From assembly GCA_944387285.1 (NCBI GenBank), contig CALXEH010000008.1, forward strand, positions 1 to 52,390: DNA of 52,390 bases, in the 5' to 3' direction. A program made the translations under genes and the position numbers. The notes below the pieces were generated by a model, which was not told the origin of the DNA, searched no databases, and saw only the letters and a program-made list of their open reading frames with translations. Of this stretch, positions 7,900 through 16,412 are shown piece by piece (the stretch's first letter is position 1; the number at the start of each line of letters is the position of its first letter). This DNA comes from an uncultured Oscillospiraceae bacterium. Its GTDB lineage: Bacteria; Bacillota; Clostridia; Oscillospirales; Oscillospiraceae.

Positions 7900-8475
7900 A
7901 TGGATGAAATTGCAAGAATGCTGGAGTATCTGCATTTGCTGAACAATCCAAATGCAGATACTTATCGCTGCCTTGCTTCGCTCCATACTATCCCCGCGCG
8001 CACTCTGGTGGCAGGACCCGAGGAAGAGAATGCAAAGGTTATTTTCCTCGTTTCCGGTCTATTGCGAGGCTTTCTTGTGGATGAATCAGGCGCCGATTTT
8101 TCTGACTGTTTTGTTTTTCAGTATGGTGATTTCAGGCTGACCTCCCTCCGCGGTGAGCGCCGCGTGGTGAAGTACTATGTGGAGACGCTGGAAGAAACCG
8201 CAGCAATCAGCTTTGACGCGGCCGACTTAATGCCTTACATGGTAAAGGATCCGGAATTTGTGCGCACAGCCATGAAAAGCGCCTCTGAGGTTTATGCCGA
8301 GCATATACATCACAAACACATTCTGTGCCACACCAGTGCGTCGGAGCGATACAGATGGTTTTTAAGTAACTACCCCGGCCTTATAGACCGAGTGCCGCAC
8401 AGGCATATTGCATCTTTTTTGAACATGACTCCCGTTACGCTCAGCAGACTGCGCCGCGCGGAACGGGAAAAATGA
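7900..8475 (+). CDS. Crp/Fnr-like transcriptional regulator (cargo gene 1)
   Basis: The 191-residue protein has an N-terminal cyclic-nucleotide-binding-like beta region (about 10-115, including the SGLLRGFLVDESGADFSDCF roll) and a C-terminal helix-turn-helix (about 145-188) with ERYRWFLSNYPGL and HIASFLNMTPVTLSRLRR. This is the short Crp-like form common in gut anaerobes; the ligand is unknown. The ATG at 7900 follows GGGAGG. It ends 25 bp before the surface protein gene in the same direction, so it probably controls that gene and belongs to one cargo operon. Confidence 0.85.
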   Translation: MDEIARMLEYLHLLNNPNADTYRCLASLHTIPARTLVAGPEEENAKVIFLVSGLLRGFLVDESGADFSDCFVFQYGDFRLTSLRGERRVVKYYVETLEETAAISFDAADLMPYMVKDPEFVRTAMKSASEVYAEHIHHKHILCHTSASERYRWFLSNYPGLIDRVPHRHIASFLNMTPVTLSRLRRAEREK

Positions 8476-8500
8476 TACAAAAAGCAAAAGAGGGGAAAAT

Positions 8501-11437
8501 ATGAAGAAAAACATTAAAAGACTGACTGCATACCTGCTTGCGCTTATGCTCATGCTGAGCATGTGCGCCACGGCGTCCGCGTCGTACAGCGTGGAAGTGG
8601 TCGATGACGGCGAGGTAACGACTGTAGAGGTGATCTCGAAGCCTGTGGACGTGGTGTATGACGTCCGGACCGGGATCCTCACATGGAGGCTCGACCATCC
8701 GGACAAAACGACCAAAACGACCGGCAACTTTTCTCTGCAGCTTGTGTACGCCAGCGTCGGAAAGAACTACACCTACGTTGTCGACACGGATGACATGGAC
8801 GGCGGCTCATATATCGTCGGTTCGGACGGCGACGTGTATGTCACCACATCCGCCGGCTCAAGCTCGAACGATTACGTCTTTGGATCATACACAAAATATT
8901 CAGTCTCACTGACGAACGTCGAGCCAAACATGGCCGGGTTCTATACATATCATTTCACTCTGCCCTCAGACTTGGCGGCCGGGGAGTATTTTATCTGCGT
9001 CGAGAACGTCGACGCCAGTTCGGACAAACCTTACTACAGAGCTTGCGACACGTCGAACCGCTTTACCATCCCCTCCACGGGGGATACCGCGCCGTACACG
9101 GTTAACTTTGAAGCAAACGGAGGCCGTATAACTGAGTTTGAAGGGGTAAAAATCCCGTACCCTCTCAGCGACAGCTTCGTCATGGACCCCAACGGAGTTA
9201 TCGGCATCGACAGCAAAAGCGGCGACGCGTGGACCCGCACCGACGCCGGCGGGCGGCTGTACAGTCTGCCGAAGGCCGAGCGTGATGGCTATGTTTTCGA
9301 GGGCTGGTACGACAGCAGCGGCAACAAGCTCACCACATCCACCGCACATGGATCGGATCGTAACTATGTTGCAAAATGGTCGGAAATAACCGACGTCTAC
9401 ACCGTTACCTTTGACCTGAACGGACTGAGCGGCACAGTTCCGGAACCGCAGCAGGTTAAAGCCGGCGGCACTGTAGAGCTTCCGGACTTCACGGCACCGG
9501 ATGGATACAGATTTCTCGGCTGGTGTTATACCCCTGACGGCAACCTGAGCAACCTTTGGAACGAGGACAATCCTGTCAGCACGGACATAACTTTATATGC
9601 GGTCAGCGAGGTGGATCGCTTCAGCTTTCTTAATACTGCCTCTGCCTTCGGCCGCAGCAACTACGTCATCACCGGCAAATATCTCGAGGCGCTGCAGAGC
9701 AGCCTTAATGCCGCCGAATGGGCAAGTGTGAGTGCCCTTATGAACAGCAACTGGGGAGGCTCTTGCTACGGCATGTCTGCTCTCTACTGCCTGCGCTGGG
9801 CCGACAGAATGGACCCCGGGTATTTCCAGTCGGGTGCGGAGTATCTATTTGATCTCGCTACCCCGGCCTCCAGCCAGACTGTATTCAATCTGGTCAATTA
9901 TTACTTCCTGCAGCAGGCCACACCGTGGGGAGCCGCCAGCTACTATCCCAGCCAACAGGTGACAGGCAAATATAACGCTGATCTTGTCTCGGCCCTCAGC
10001 GGCGGGAGCGGCCCGGTGCTTATTTCGTTCGTTTTCGGCAACAGATACTTTACTGCTGCAGAGCTGTATGATCACGACGCGGACATAAAGGGGCACGCCA
10101 TAGTCGGCCTAAGCTGCAAGACGAACAGCAACGGCTCCCATGAGATCCTGGTTTGGGACCCCAATCTGCAGACAGTGGACAAATTGACCGTAAGCAGCGA
10201 CAACAAGACGCTCAACTTTGATGCCGGTGGATATACATATGCGCGCGTGTGCGCCATACAGCCTGTGAGCAGCTGTGCAAGTACCTTCGATAAGGTAAAC
10301 ATCCAGAAATATCTTTCGGGAAGCACGTCCGGGAAGGCAAGCAGCGGCATGTATACCCTTGAAACCACTTTAAGCGACTTTACTCTTACGGCTGCAGACG
10401 GCAGCAAAGCAATTTTCAAGAACGGCGCGCCTGTCTCCGGTTCGTTGAACGTCGGCGTTAGCCTCATAGTCGGAGGCAGCGCGGCATCTCGCTATGTTCT
10501 GCCGGCCAGCAGCTCGTACTCTATCAGCACCGACCGGGACGTGACCGGTGAGGTCGCTATCTCGGCGGGCGGCACTTATGTAGAGCTGGAGAGCAAGGGA
10601 TTCAACGCTTTTAGCATTTCAGGCAGCAGCGTCAGCGTATCTGCTGCCAGCGCCGGGCAGCAGAACATCTCTGTCACTGCCGACAAGCTGGGCAGCACAT
10701 GGAACAGTGTAACGGTTAGTGCAGCGGATACGCGCCTCACCCTCGACGTGGGCGATTCGTCTGTAAAGGTCAGCTCTGCCAACAACGTCAGCGCCACAAT
10801 AGTCGGCAGCAACGTGTACACGGATAAGAGCAGCGGTGCCAAGTCGGTAGCGGTCACTCCCGGCGGCGTGACTGTGTCGACAGCCTCCGACAGCCTGAGC
10901 GGCACGGAAGAGACGCCTGTGCGGTTCACGGACGTGCCCGACGGCGCGTATTACGCCGACGCCGTCAGGTGGGCGGTCGAAAACGGCATAACCTCCGGCA
11001 CCGGAGAAAACACGTTCAGCCCGGACGCTCCGTGCACCCGCGCACAGATGGTGACCTTCCTCTGGAGAGCCAACGGAAGTCCCGAGCCGAAGGACTCAGG
11101 TAACCGGTTCTCCGATGTATCTGCAGGAGCTTACTATTATAAAGCAGTTCTCTGGGCTGTTGAAAACGGCATAACCACCGGCACCGGGGCAACAACGTTC
11201 AGTCCGGATGCAACCGTCACGAGAGGGCAAACTGTAACCTTCCTCCATCGTGCGGCGGGTTCGCCCCAGGCAAGCGGCAGCAGGTTTTCAGACGTGGACA
11301 GTGACGCATACTATGCCGCCGCCGTGGCATGGGCCGTCGCAAACGGAATTACCGACGGTGTCAGCGCAACGTCGTTCGCCCCCGGAAGTCCATGCACCCG
11401 CGCACAAATAGTCACTTTCCTATATCGTGCTAAGTAA
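8501..11437 (+). CDS. Secreted papain-like cysteine protease-like protein with three SLH domains (cargo gene 2)
   Basis: The 978-residue protein starts with a signal peptide (1-27, cleavage after ATASA). Two Listeria/Bacteroides-type beta repeats follow (about 198-292 ending EGWYDSSG, and about 300-375 ending LGWCYTPDG). The central domain (about 385-590) has the order of a papain-fold active site: C422 in NWGGSCYGMS, H532 in GHAIVGL, and D553 or N555 in VWDPN. About 600-800 is Ser/Ala/Val-rich beta structure. Three SLH domains (about 807-860, 868-925, 927-978) should bind cell-wall polymer. The start follows AGAGGGG. Likely a wall-anchored protease; substrate unknown, and the catalytic call rests on motif order alone. 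Confidence 0.85.
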   Translation: MKKNIKRLTAYLLALMLMLSMCATASASYSVEVVDDGEVTTVEVISKPVDVVYDVRTGILTWRLDHPDKTTKTTGNFSLQLVYASVGKNYTYVVDTDDMDGGSYIVGSDGDVYVTTSAGSSSNDYVFGSYTKYSVSLTNVEPNMAGFYTYHFTLPSDLAAGEYFICVENVDASSDKPYYRACDTSNRFTIPSTGDTAPYTVNFEANGGRITEFEGVKIPYPLSDSFVMDPNGVIGIDSKSGDAWTRTDAGGRLYSLPKAERDGYVFEGWYDSSGNKLTTSTAHGSDRNYVAKWSEITDVYTVTFDLNGLSGTVPEPQQVKAGGTVELPDFTAPDGYRFLGWCYTPDGNLSNLWNEDNPVSTDITLYAVSEVDRFSFLNTASAFGRSNYVITGKYLEALQSSLNAAEWASVSALMNSNWGGSCYGMSALYCLRWADRMDPGYFQSGAEYLFDLATPASSQTVFNLVNYYFLQQATPWGAASYYPSQQVTGKYNADLVSALSGGSGPVLISFVFGNRYFTAAELYDHDADIKGHAIVGLSCKTNSNGSHEILVWDPNLQTVDKLTVSSDNKTLNFDAGGYTYARVCAIQPVSSCASTFDKVNIQKYLSGSTSGKASSGMYTLETTLSDFTLTAADGSKAIFKNGAPVSGSLNVGVSLIVGGSAASRYVLPASSSYSISTDRDVTGEVAISAGGTYVELESKGFNAFSISGSSVSVSAASAGQQNISVTADKLGSTWNSVTVSAADTRLTLDVGDSSVKVSSANNVSATIVGSNVYTDKSSGAKSVAVTPGGVTVSTASDSLSGTEETPVRFTDVPDGAYYADAVRWAVENGITSGTGENTFSPDAPCTRAQMVTFLWRANGSPEPKDSGNRFSDVSAGAYYYKAVLWAVENGITTGTGATTFSPDATVTRGQTVTFLHRAAGSPQASGSRFSDVDSDAYYAAAVAWAVANGITDGVSATSFAPGSPCTRAQIVTFLYRAK

Positions 11438-11451
11438 TCTATAGTGTACCA

Positions 11452-11496
11452 AAGGCTCAGAAGGATCAAACCTTCTGAGCCTTGTCTATTTCTTTT
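11452..11496 (+). terminator. Terminator of the cargo operon
   Basis: A perfect 13-bp stem AAGGCTCAGAAGG (11452-11464) with 11471-11483 is followed by GTCTATTTCTTTT, 15 bp after the surface protein stop. Confidence 0.9.
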
Positions 11497-11563
11497 GGCA
11501 GTATCCTGCTGATACAATTGTAATATCAATCATTCAATTTGCAAATCAAAAAGCGCGGGCTGC

Positions 11564-11587
11564 GTGTCTTTAACTGCGTGAAACGCC
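11564..11587 (-). other. Right attachment site of the 6.9 kb element
   Basis: The inverted copy of the 21-bp end repeat lies at 11564-11584, followed by the shared trinucleotide (minus-strand GGC) at 11585-11587 and then the 5' half of the interrupted gene. Confidence 0.8.
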
Positions 11588-11704
11588 CTGCTCCCACTTG
11601 GATACGGCGGCGAAGCTCACGCCCAGGGCCTCCGCCAGCTGCTCCTGAGTCATGCCGTTTTCCCGGCGCAGCCTGCAGATGTTTTGTGAAAGCGAAGTTT
11701 TCAT
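11570..11704 (-). pseudogene. 5' part of the split XRE/TPR regulator gene (helix-turn-helix half)
   Basis: The frame starts MKTSLSQNICRLRRENGMT at an ATG (11704) with GGGGAGGGG upstream and contains a full XRE-type helix-turn-helix: TQEQLAEALGVSFAAVSKWEQG. It then runs into the element end repeat, adds VSRS and stops at a TAA within that repeat, giving a 44-residue peptide. Its continuation is at 3718-4677. The truncated peptide could still be made and might bind DNA weakly, but it lacks the TPR region. Confidence 0.85.
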
Positions 11705-11851
11705 ATGACCCCTCCCCTTTTTCCAACATTCTAACACGGGCCGCGCGCCAAATACATGCACGGGCAGTACAATCAGTCCAGCTTTTCCAAAACCGCCGGT
11801 TCAATCGGTGGGACAGTCGCCGGCTCCGGGCCCTTACCGCCCGTGCGGGCA

Positions 11852-11883
11852 TAATAAAAGAAGCCGGCAGCATTTGCCGGCTT
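11852..11883 (-). terminator. Terminator of the VOC/MFS operon
   Basis: A 9-bp stem AAGCCGGCA / TGCCGGCTT (11861-11869, 11875-11883) is followed on the minus strand by CTTTTATTA. It lies 50 bp after the MFS stop. Confidence 0.85.
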
Positions 11884-11933
11884 CCCTCGCGTCTGCCTGC
11901 CGCCGGCATCAGCCGCGGCAGAGCATGCAGCGC

Positions 11934-13187
11934 TCAGATCTTATGCTTTTTGTCGTACATCGGGAAGAGGATGATGCACGCGACGGTGCAGGCTATGAGG
12001 CCGTAGCCGGCGACGGCGAACTTGTTGCCGACATAGGCGACCATATCGTTCGGGTCCACGCCGATCTTCCCCAGGGCGTCGAGGATGTACTGGGCAAGGA
12101 ACATGAAGCCGTTCATGAAGCCCATAAAGAGGCTCATTGCAATGGGCACATACTTGGGCGGGGTGCGGATGGAGATTGTCGCCACGAAGTAGGGCGTGAA
12201 GCAGCCGGTGCTGGCGCCCATGAGGAACTGAGCCACGATGAAAACCGTCACATTGGGGATGTAGGCTATCAGCAGGCTGCCAATGGCATAGCCCAGCATG
12301 CCGACCACAGGCACATAATTCTTCAAAGGCTTGCTATAATACCTGTAAAGCAGGCCGCTCACGAAGACGCCCAAGGTACCGGCGCTCATGACGACGCCGG
12401 CGAGCGATGCGTCGCCCAGCTGCAGGAGGTTTACGAAGTAATTGGACATGTTCAGGCCGGTGGCGTACTGGAAGACCATGCTTATCGCATAGAGCAGACA
12501 GAGGCCGACGGAGTAGGCCGGAAGCTTGGACTGCTTCTGCTCGAGGCTGCCAGCCGGGGCTTCGGCCGTAGGAGCGCCCGCCGCAGCCGCCGGGGCCTCC
12601 TGGGGCGCGTCCTCTTTCTTGTTGGGGAAGAGGATGGCAAACAGTATGGTAGTCGGGATGAGTATGAAGCCAAGGAAATAGGCGTGGTTCCAGTTCTCGC
12701 CGCCGTTGGCCGCAGCGAGCTTGCCGCCGACGATGTTGTAGAATATGGTGCCGCCGTAGGTGAGCGCGTTCACCACAGCCATGACATTCGCGCGCTTTTC
12801 TGCCTCAACGCGCTCGGCTATGAGCGAGTTCTGAAGCGTGCCGCAGCTTCCCTGGCACAGGCCGCAGAGCACGGCCGCCGCCATGAGCAGCGTTATGCTC
12901 TTCGAGCCCACAAAGGCATAAACGGCCACGGACAGTATCATAAAGCTGTAGCTCACTATGAGCAGGACCTTTTTGTTCGCCTTCATCGAGATGGGGCCTA
13001 TCAGGAAGGATACCACCAGCCCCACAAGTGAAGGCAGCGTCAGCAGCAGTGTCACCGTCGAGGACGGGACGTTCGGGTAGGAATTGAGTATATAGGCCAT
13101 CGAGACGATGGTTATATAGCTGGTGGAGACAAAGGTGCAGGCTATGTAAATAGCCGCGACCGTCATTTTGCTTTTCCGCAACTGCAT
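11934..13187 (-). CDS. MFS transporter
   Basis: The 417-residue protein has about 12 hydrophobic segments in two halves split by an acidic, Ala/Pro-rich loop (about residues 190-230), the usual major facilitator layout. It should move a small molecule across the cytoplasmic membrane, perhaps the substrate or product of the flavoenzyme/SDR cluster beside it. The ATG at 13187 (MQLRKSKMTV) is chosen because AAGGAGG lies upstream; a longer frame exists but has no such site. It follows the VOC gene by 35 bp in the same direction and is followed by a terminator. Substrate cannot be told from the sequence. Confidence 0.88.
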   Translation of the reverse strand: MQLRKSKMTVAAIYIACTFVSTSYITIVSMAYILNSYPNVPSSTVTLLLTLPSLVGLVVSFLIGPISMKANKKVLLIVSYSFMILSVAVYAFVGSKSITLLMAAAVLCGLCQGSCGTLQNSLIAERVEAEKRANVMAVVNALTYGGTIFYNIVGGKLAAANGGENWNHAYFLGFILIPTTILFAILFPNKKEDAPQEAPAAAAGAPTAEAPAGSLEQKQSKLPAYSVGLCLLYAISMVFQYATGLNMSNYFVNLLQLGDASLAGVVMSAGTLGVFVSGLLYRYYSKPLKNYVPVVGMLGYAIGSLLIAYIPNVTVFIVAQFLMGASTGCFTPYFVATISIRTPPKYVPIAMSLFMGFMNGFMFLAQYILDALGKIGVDPNDMVAYVGNKFAVAGYGLIACTVACIILFPMYDKKHKI

Positions 13188-13222
13188 TTTCTGTCCTCCT
13201 TTTTTCAGACACATTCCCGCTG

Positions 13223-13681
13223 TCAGGCCTGCGGGATGGCCTCGCACAGCTGGATGAGGTTATAGTCGGAATCGCGGAAGATGAAGCTCTTGGTCACGTC
13301 CCCAAACTTCCATATGAAATCCGTAGTGGTCTCGTAGCCGGCCGCACGGACTTTTTCAAACCATTCCTCTATGTTGCTGACCGTGAAGGCCAGCTCGTTG
13401 AGCCCGGTGTACGCATAGCTCAGGTACTCCCTCGGGGTCTTTTTGCACTCCGGCGTAAAGGGCTCCTGCAGCTCGATGATCGCGCCCTCGTCGCTGGCCA
13501 GCAGGATGAGGTGCGTGTTCACATTTTCAACGCCATAGCAGGTGTCCTGGGTCTTCTTGTCTATGAATACACCGTCGGGGCAAGGCGAGTCGAAGACCAC
13601 TTTGAAGCCAAACAGATCCCTCCAGAGCTTCAACGCCTCTTCCATGTCGCTGACTACCAACATTACATGGTTAAAGTTCAT
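13223..13681 (-). CDS. VOC-superfamily protein (glyoxalase/epimerase-like)
   Basis: The 152-residue protein has the paired beta-alpha-beta-beta-beta units of the vicinal oxygen chelate fold: NFNHVMLVVSDMEEALKLWRD opens the first half and LNELAFTVSNIEEWFEKVRAAG the second. Candidate metal ligands are H5 in the first strand and a Glu near the end (LIQLCEAIPQA). VOC proteins include racemases, dioxygenases and lyases; dihydrodaidzein racemase of equol producers belongs to this superfamily. The ATG at 13681 follows TAGGAG. It is the first gene of the VOC-MFS operon and is divergent from the TetR gene. Confidence 0.82.
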   Translation of the reverse strand: MNFNHVMLVVSDMEEALKLWRDLFGFKVVFDSPCPDGVFIDKKTQDTCYGVENVNTHLILLASDEGAIIELQEPFTPECKKTPREYLSYAYTGLNELAFTVSNIEEWFEKVRAAGYETTTDFIWKFGDVTKSFIFRDSDYNLIQLCEAIPQA

Positions 13682-13730
13682 TTTTTGCACTCCTATTACG
13701 TTTTGTTGAGTTTTGCACATGGCCATTTCA

Positions 13731-13759
13731 TTGACATACTTTTAACCTTGTTTTATGAT
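13731..13759 (+). promoter_or_regulatory. Sigma-A promoter of the TetR gene
   Basis: TTGACA (13731-13736), 17 bases, then TATGAT (13754-13759). It lies within the 144-bp divergent region, 66 bp before the TTG start of tetR; a long leader or shared operator region would overlap the promoter of the leftward VOC-MFS operon. Confidence 0.75.
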
Positions 13760-13825
13760 TTCATCGTAAGTGTCGGGTTTTCCTACAGTTTTAATGACAT
13801 ATGTGCGAGAAAGGAGCATACGACG

Positions 13826-14437
13826 TTGCAAAACAAGACAAGGTCAAAGGCCAGCGGTCGAACGAAAAAGATGATAGCCATGTCGCTCAAAGAGCTGTGC
13901 AAGACAACTTCTTTGCGCAAAATAACGATACGCGACATCGTGGAGCATTGCGATATCAATCGCAGCACGTTCTATTACCACTTCGTCGACAAGCAGGACG
14001 TCATAAACTACGTCTACCATGTCGAAGTCACGCAGCCGCTCCGAGAGTGCTTTTACCCGGGTTCAGAAAAGTGGGACGAGCTCACTCTGTATTCCCTTCA
14101 GCTGATGTATAAGTCCAAGGATTTTTACAGCCAGGCCTTCAGGATAACAGGCCAAAACGACATTCAGAGCTTTATACTGAGCGAAGTGCTTGAAAATTGG
14201 CGTATCGTTGCGGACAGGTCACTCCGCAGTCTGGATCTCATCGCCGAGGGCTCAAGCCTGAAAGACCTGTATTACCTCTCGGATTATCTTGCCTACGGCG
14301 CTTTCTCCATGATGAAGACCTGGGTGCTCGGCGGGATGGAAGAGCCGCCCGAGCGCATTGCGGGGCTGCTGGAACTCGCCGGGACCATGGGGATGAACGC
14401 CTACGGCGTGGTCGTTAACCCACCGCAGGAAGACTGA
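13826..14437 (+). CDS. TetR-family transcriptional regulator
   Basis: The 203-residue protein has an N-terminal TetR helix-turn-helix (about 14-60): KKMIAMSLKELCKTTSLRK then ITIRDIVEHCDINRSTFYYHF, followed by a helical ligand domain like the DhaS/TetR_C_8 type. No ATG fits; a TTG at 13826 lies nine bases after AAAGGAG and is the best start. It is divergent from the VOC-MFS operon and convergent with the end of the flavoenzyme operon (4 bp between stops), so it is placed to control both. The inducer is probably the pathway substrate. Confidence 0.85.
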   Translation: MQNKTRSKASGRTKKMIAMSLKELCKTTSLRKITIRDIVEHCDINRSTFYYHFVDKQDVINYVYHVEVTQPLRECFYPGSEKWDELTLYSLQLMYKSKDFYSQAFRITGQNDIQSFILSEVLENWRIVADRSLRSLDLIAEGSSLKDLYYLSDYLAYGAFSMMKTWVLGGMEEPPERIAGLLELAGTMGMNAYGVVVNPPQED

Positions 14438-14441
14438 AGGC

Positions 14442-16388
14442 CTATGCGTCGTGGCCGGCGTAAAAGCCGCTGTTCACGGCGCTGAAGACCTTGTCCACCC
14501 TGACAGCGTCCCCGGCCCTGCAGACGCGCACTCCTTCGGCCTCGAGCTTGCCGGCGAAGTCCGGGCACCAGCTGCTTTGGCCTATGGCACAGACGTAGAT
14601 ATCCGCCTTGAAGCACTGCTCGCCTTCGGCCTCATTACTGTAGTGGACGCCCTCCTCGTCCACGGACAGTACGGTCGTGGAGACCTTGGAGCTTATGCCC
14701 TTTTCTGCGAAATACACTATCGTGTCAAGCAGGTTCAGCGGCGCGGCCCCGGTGCCGACCATGGGCAGCATCTCAAACACCGTGACTTCACAGCCGTGTT
14801 CGTTAAGGTATTCGGTCGTCTCGCAGCCCACCATGCCGCCGCCGAGCACGGCTGCGGTTTTGACCCCGCTCAGGTCGGTCTTCCCGCTCAGGACGTCCCA
14901 GGGCCTCACGAGCTCTACGCTTGAAGGCAGCTTGTCCATCATCGGCACGGCACCCGTTGCCATGACCACGAGGTCAGGTTTCAGGGCCTTCACGTTTTCA
15001 TAGTCCGCCTCGCAGCCCAGCCTCATGTCAACGCCCAGCTTGGTGAGCTGGCGCTCGTACCAGTCCACGATCAAGCCCATGCGCGACTTATTCGGCGGCA
15101 TCTTGGCGTAGTTTATCTGCCCGCCCAGCCTTTCGGCCTTTTCAAACAGGGTCACCTTGTGCCCTCTCAGGGCCGCGGCACGGGCCGTCTCCATGCCGGC
15201 GGCGCCTCCGCCTGCGACGACGATGTTCTTTTTCTCCGCGGCGGGCGCCTGCTCATCTATGCGGTACTCCTTGCCGACTATCGGGTTCACGGCGCACTGC
15301 AGTGCCTGCCCCTGGGCTACCTTGATGATGCAGCCCTCAAGGCAGTTTATGCATGGGCGCACATCCTCCCATTGCCCGGCCGCGACCTTGCTGCACCAGT
15401 CGGCGTCGCAAATGAGCGGCCTGCCCAGGCAAAGCACGTCGGCCTTGCCGCTTTCGATATACGAATCCATAAGATCCGGGGTGCGGAGCTTGCCCGTGGT
15501 AAACACGGGTATGTTCAGCACCTTTTTTGCTGCCAAGGCGAGATAGACACGCGCGCCCTCCGGGTGCTTGTGCGTCTCTACAAGGCGCGAATCCCCAAAG
15601 GCAGTATGTCCGAGGCTGGCGCTTATGTAGTCTGCGCCGGCATCTGCCATCATCTGAGCCAGCTTCAGGCCCTCGTCCATATTGTAGCCGCCCTCCACGG
15701 TCTCCTCGATGCCGAGCCTTATGCCGCAGACGAAGTCGGCGCCGCAGGCGGCCTTTATGCCGCTTATTATCTCCACGGCAAATCGCGCCCTGTTCTCCAG
15801 GCTGCCGCCATATTCGTCGCTGCGGTGGTTGCTGTACGGCGAAAGGAAGCCGTTGACGAGATAGGCATGCGCGCCGTGTATCTCTACGCCGTCCGCACCC
15901 GCGACTTTTGCGTAGACCGCCGCGGTAACAAATGCGGACACCAGTTTTTTGACCTCGTCGTTTGACAGCTCCCTGCATGTACCTCCGGCGGCGTTCGGCA
16001 TCTCCGAGGCGCTCTCGGGCTGACAGCCGTTGAGGAAAAGCGGGTTTGCCGAGTTGCCGGCGTGCATGAGCTGTATGAACAGCAAGCTGCCGTATCTGTG
16101 TACCTCCTCCGCAAGCCGGCCCCAGCCTGGGATATATTCCGCTTTGTCCAGCCGCAGGTGATGCGGAACAGAGCGCCCGGCGGGGTAGCTCACATTGGCG
16201 GAGCCGGTGATGATTATGCCGGCCCCGCCGCGGGCACGGGCGGAGAAGTATTCAAGCGCAGCCTGGCTCACAGAACCGTCGGCATTCTCGAGGTTAACGC
16301 CCATCGGAGAAAGCGCGATCCTGTTTTTTGCGATTTTAGAGCCGATCTTGATCGGGGTGAAGATGGCCCTGTCTCTTGCGTTGCCCAT
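14442..16388 (-). CDS. Old Yellow Enzyme/BaiCD-type flavin reductase 1
   Basis: The 648-residue protein has an N-terminal FMN-binding TIM barrel (about 1-340) with the paired His of HGAHAYL (171, 174), a [4Fe-4S] cluster site with C346, C349, C353 and C365, and a C-terminal FAD/NAD(P)H-binding part (about 388-648) with VAGGGAAGME and VLGGGMVGCE. This is the layout of 2,4-dienoyl-CoA reductase, the bile-acid enzymes BaiCD/BaiH and daidzein reductase, which reduce conjugated C=C bonds. The ATG at 16388 follows GGAGGG. It is the last gene of a six-gene operon with gaps of 19-61 bp. The substrate is unknown. Confidence 0.92.
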   Translation of the reverse strand: MGNARDRAIFTPIKIGSKIAKNRIALSPMGVNLENADGSVSQAALEYFSARARGGAGIIITGSANVSYPAGRSVPHHLRLDKAEYIPGWGRLAEEVHRYGSLLFIQLMHAGNSANPLFLNGCQPESASEMPNAAGGTCRELSNDEVKKLVSAFVTAAVYAKVAGADGVEIHGAHAYLVNGFLSPYSNHRSDEYGGSLENRARFAVEIISGIKAACGADFVCGIRLGIEETVEGGYNMDEGLKLAQMMADAGADYISASLGHTAFGDSRLVETHKHPEGARVYLALAAKKVLNIPVFTTGKLRTPDLMDSYIESGKADVLCLGRPLICDADWCSKVAAGQWEDVRPCINCLEGCIIKVAQGQALQCAVNPIVGKEYRIDEQAPAAEKKNIVVAGGGAAGMETARAAALRGHKVTLFEKAERLGGQINYAKMPPNKSRMGLIVDWYERQLTKLGVDMRLGCEADYENVKALKPDLVVMATGAVPMMDKLPSSVELVRPWDVLSGKTDLSGVKTAAVLGGGMVGCETTEYLNEHGCEVTVFEMLPMVGTGAAPLNLLDTIVYFAEKGISSKVSTTVLSVDEEGVHYSNEAEGEQCFKADIYVCAIGQSSWCPDFAGKLEAEGVRVCRAGDAVRVDKVFSAVNSGFYAGHDA

Positions 16389-16412
16389 TTTGCCCTCCAA
16401 AAGCCGGATGTC

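Larger units (their letters stand above)
4678..11587. mobile_element. Serine-recombinase integrative element carrying a surface-protease cargo
   Basis: A 6910-bp insertion interrupts a regulator gene exactly at the codons for EQG|AAT. It has a large serine recombinase 30 bp inside the left end, a small accessory gene, a remnant gene, long hairpins, a MobQ-like oriT and a two-gene cargo. There is no relaxase, coupling protein or conjugation gene, so it appears non-autonomous but potentially mobilizable. Ends, core and restored host frame are read directly from the sequence; mobility is inferred. Confidence 0.85.
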
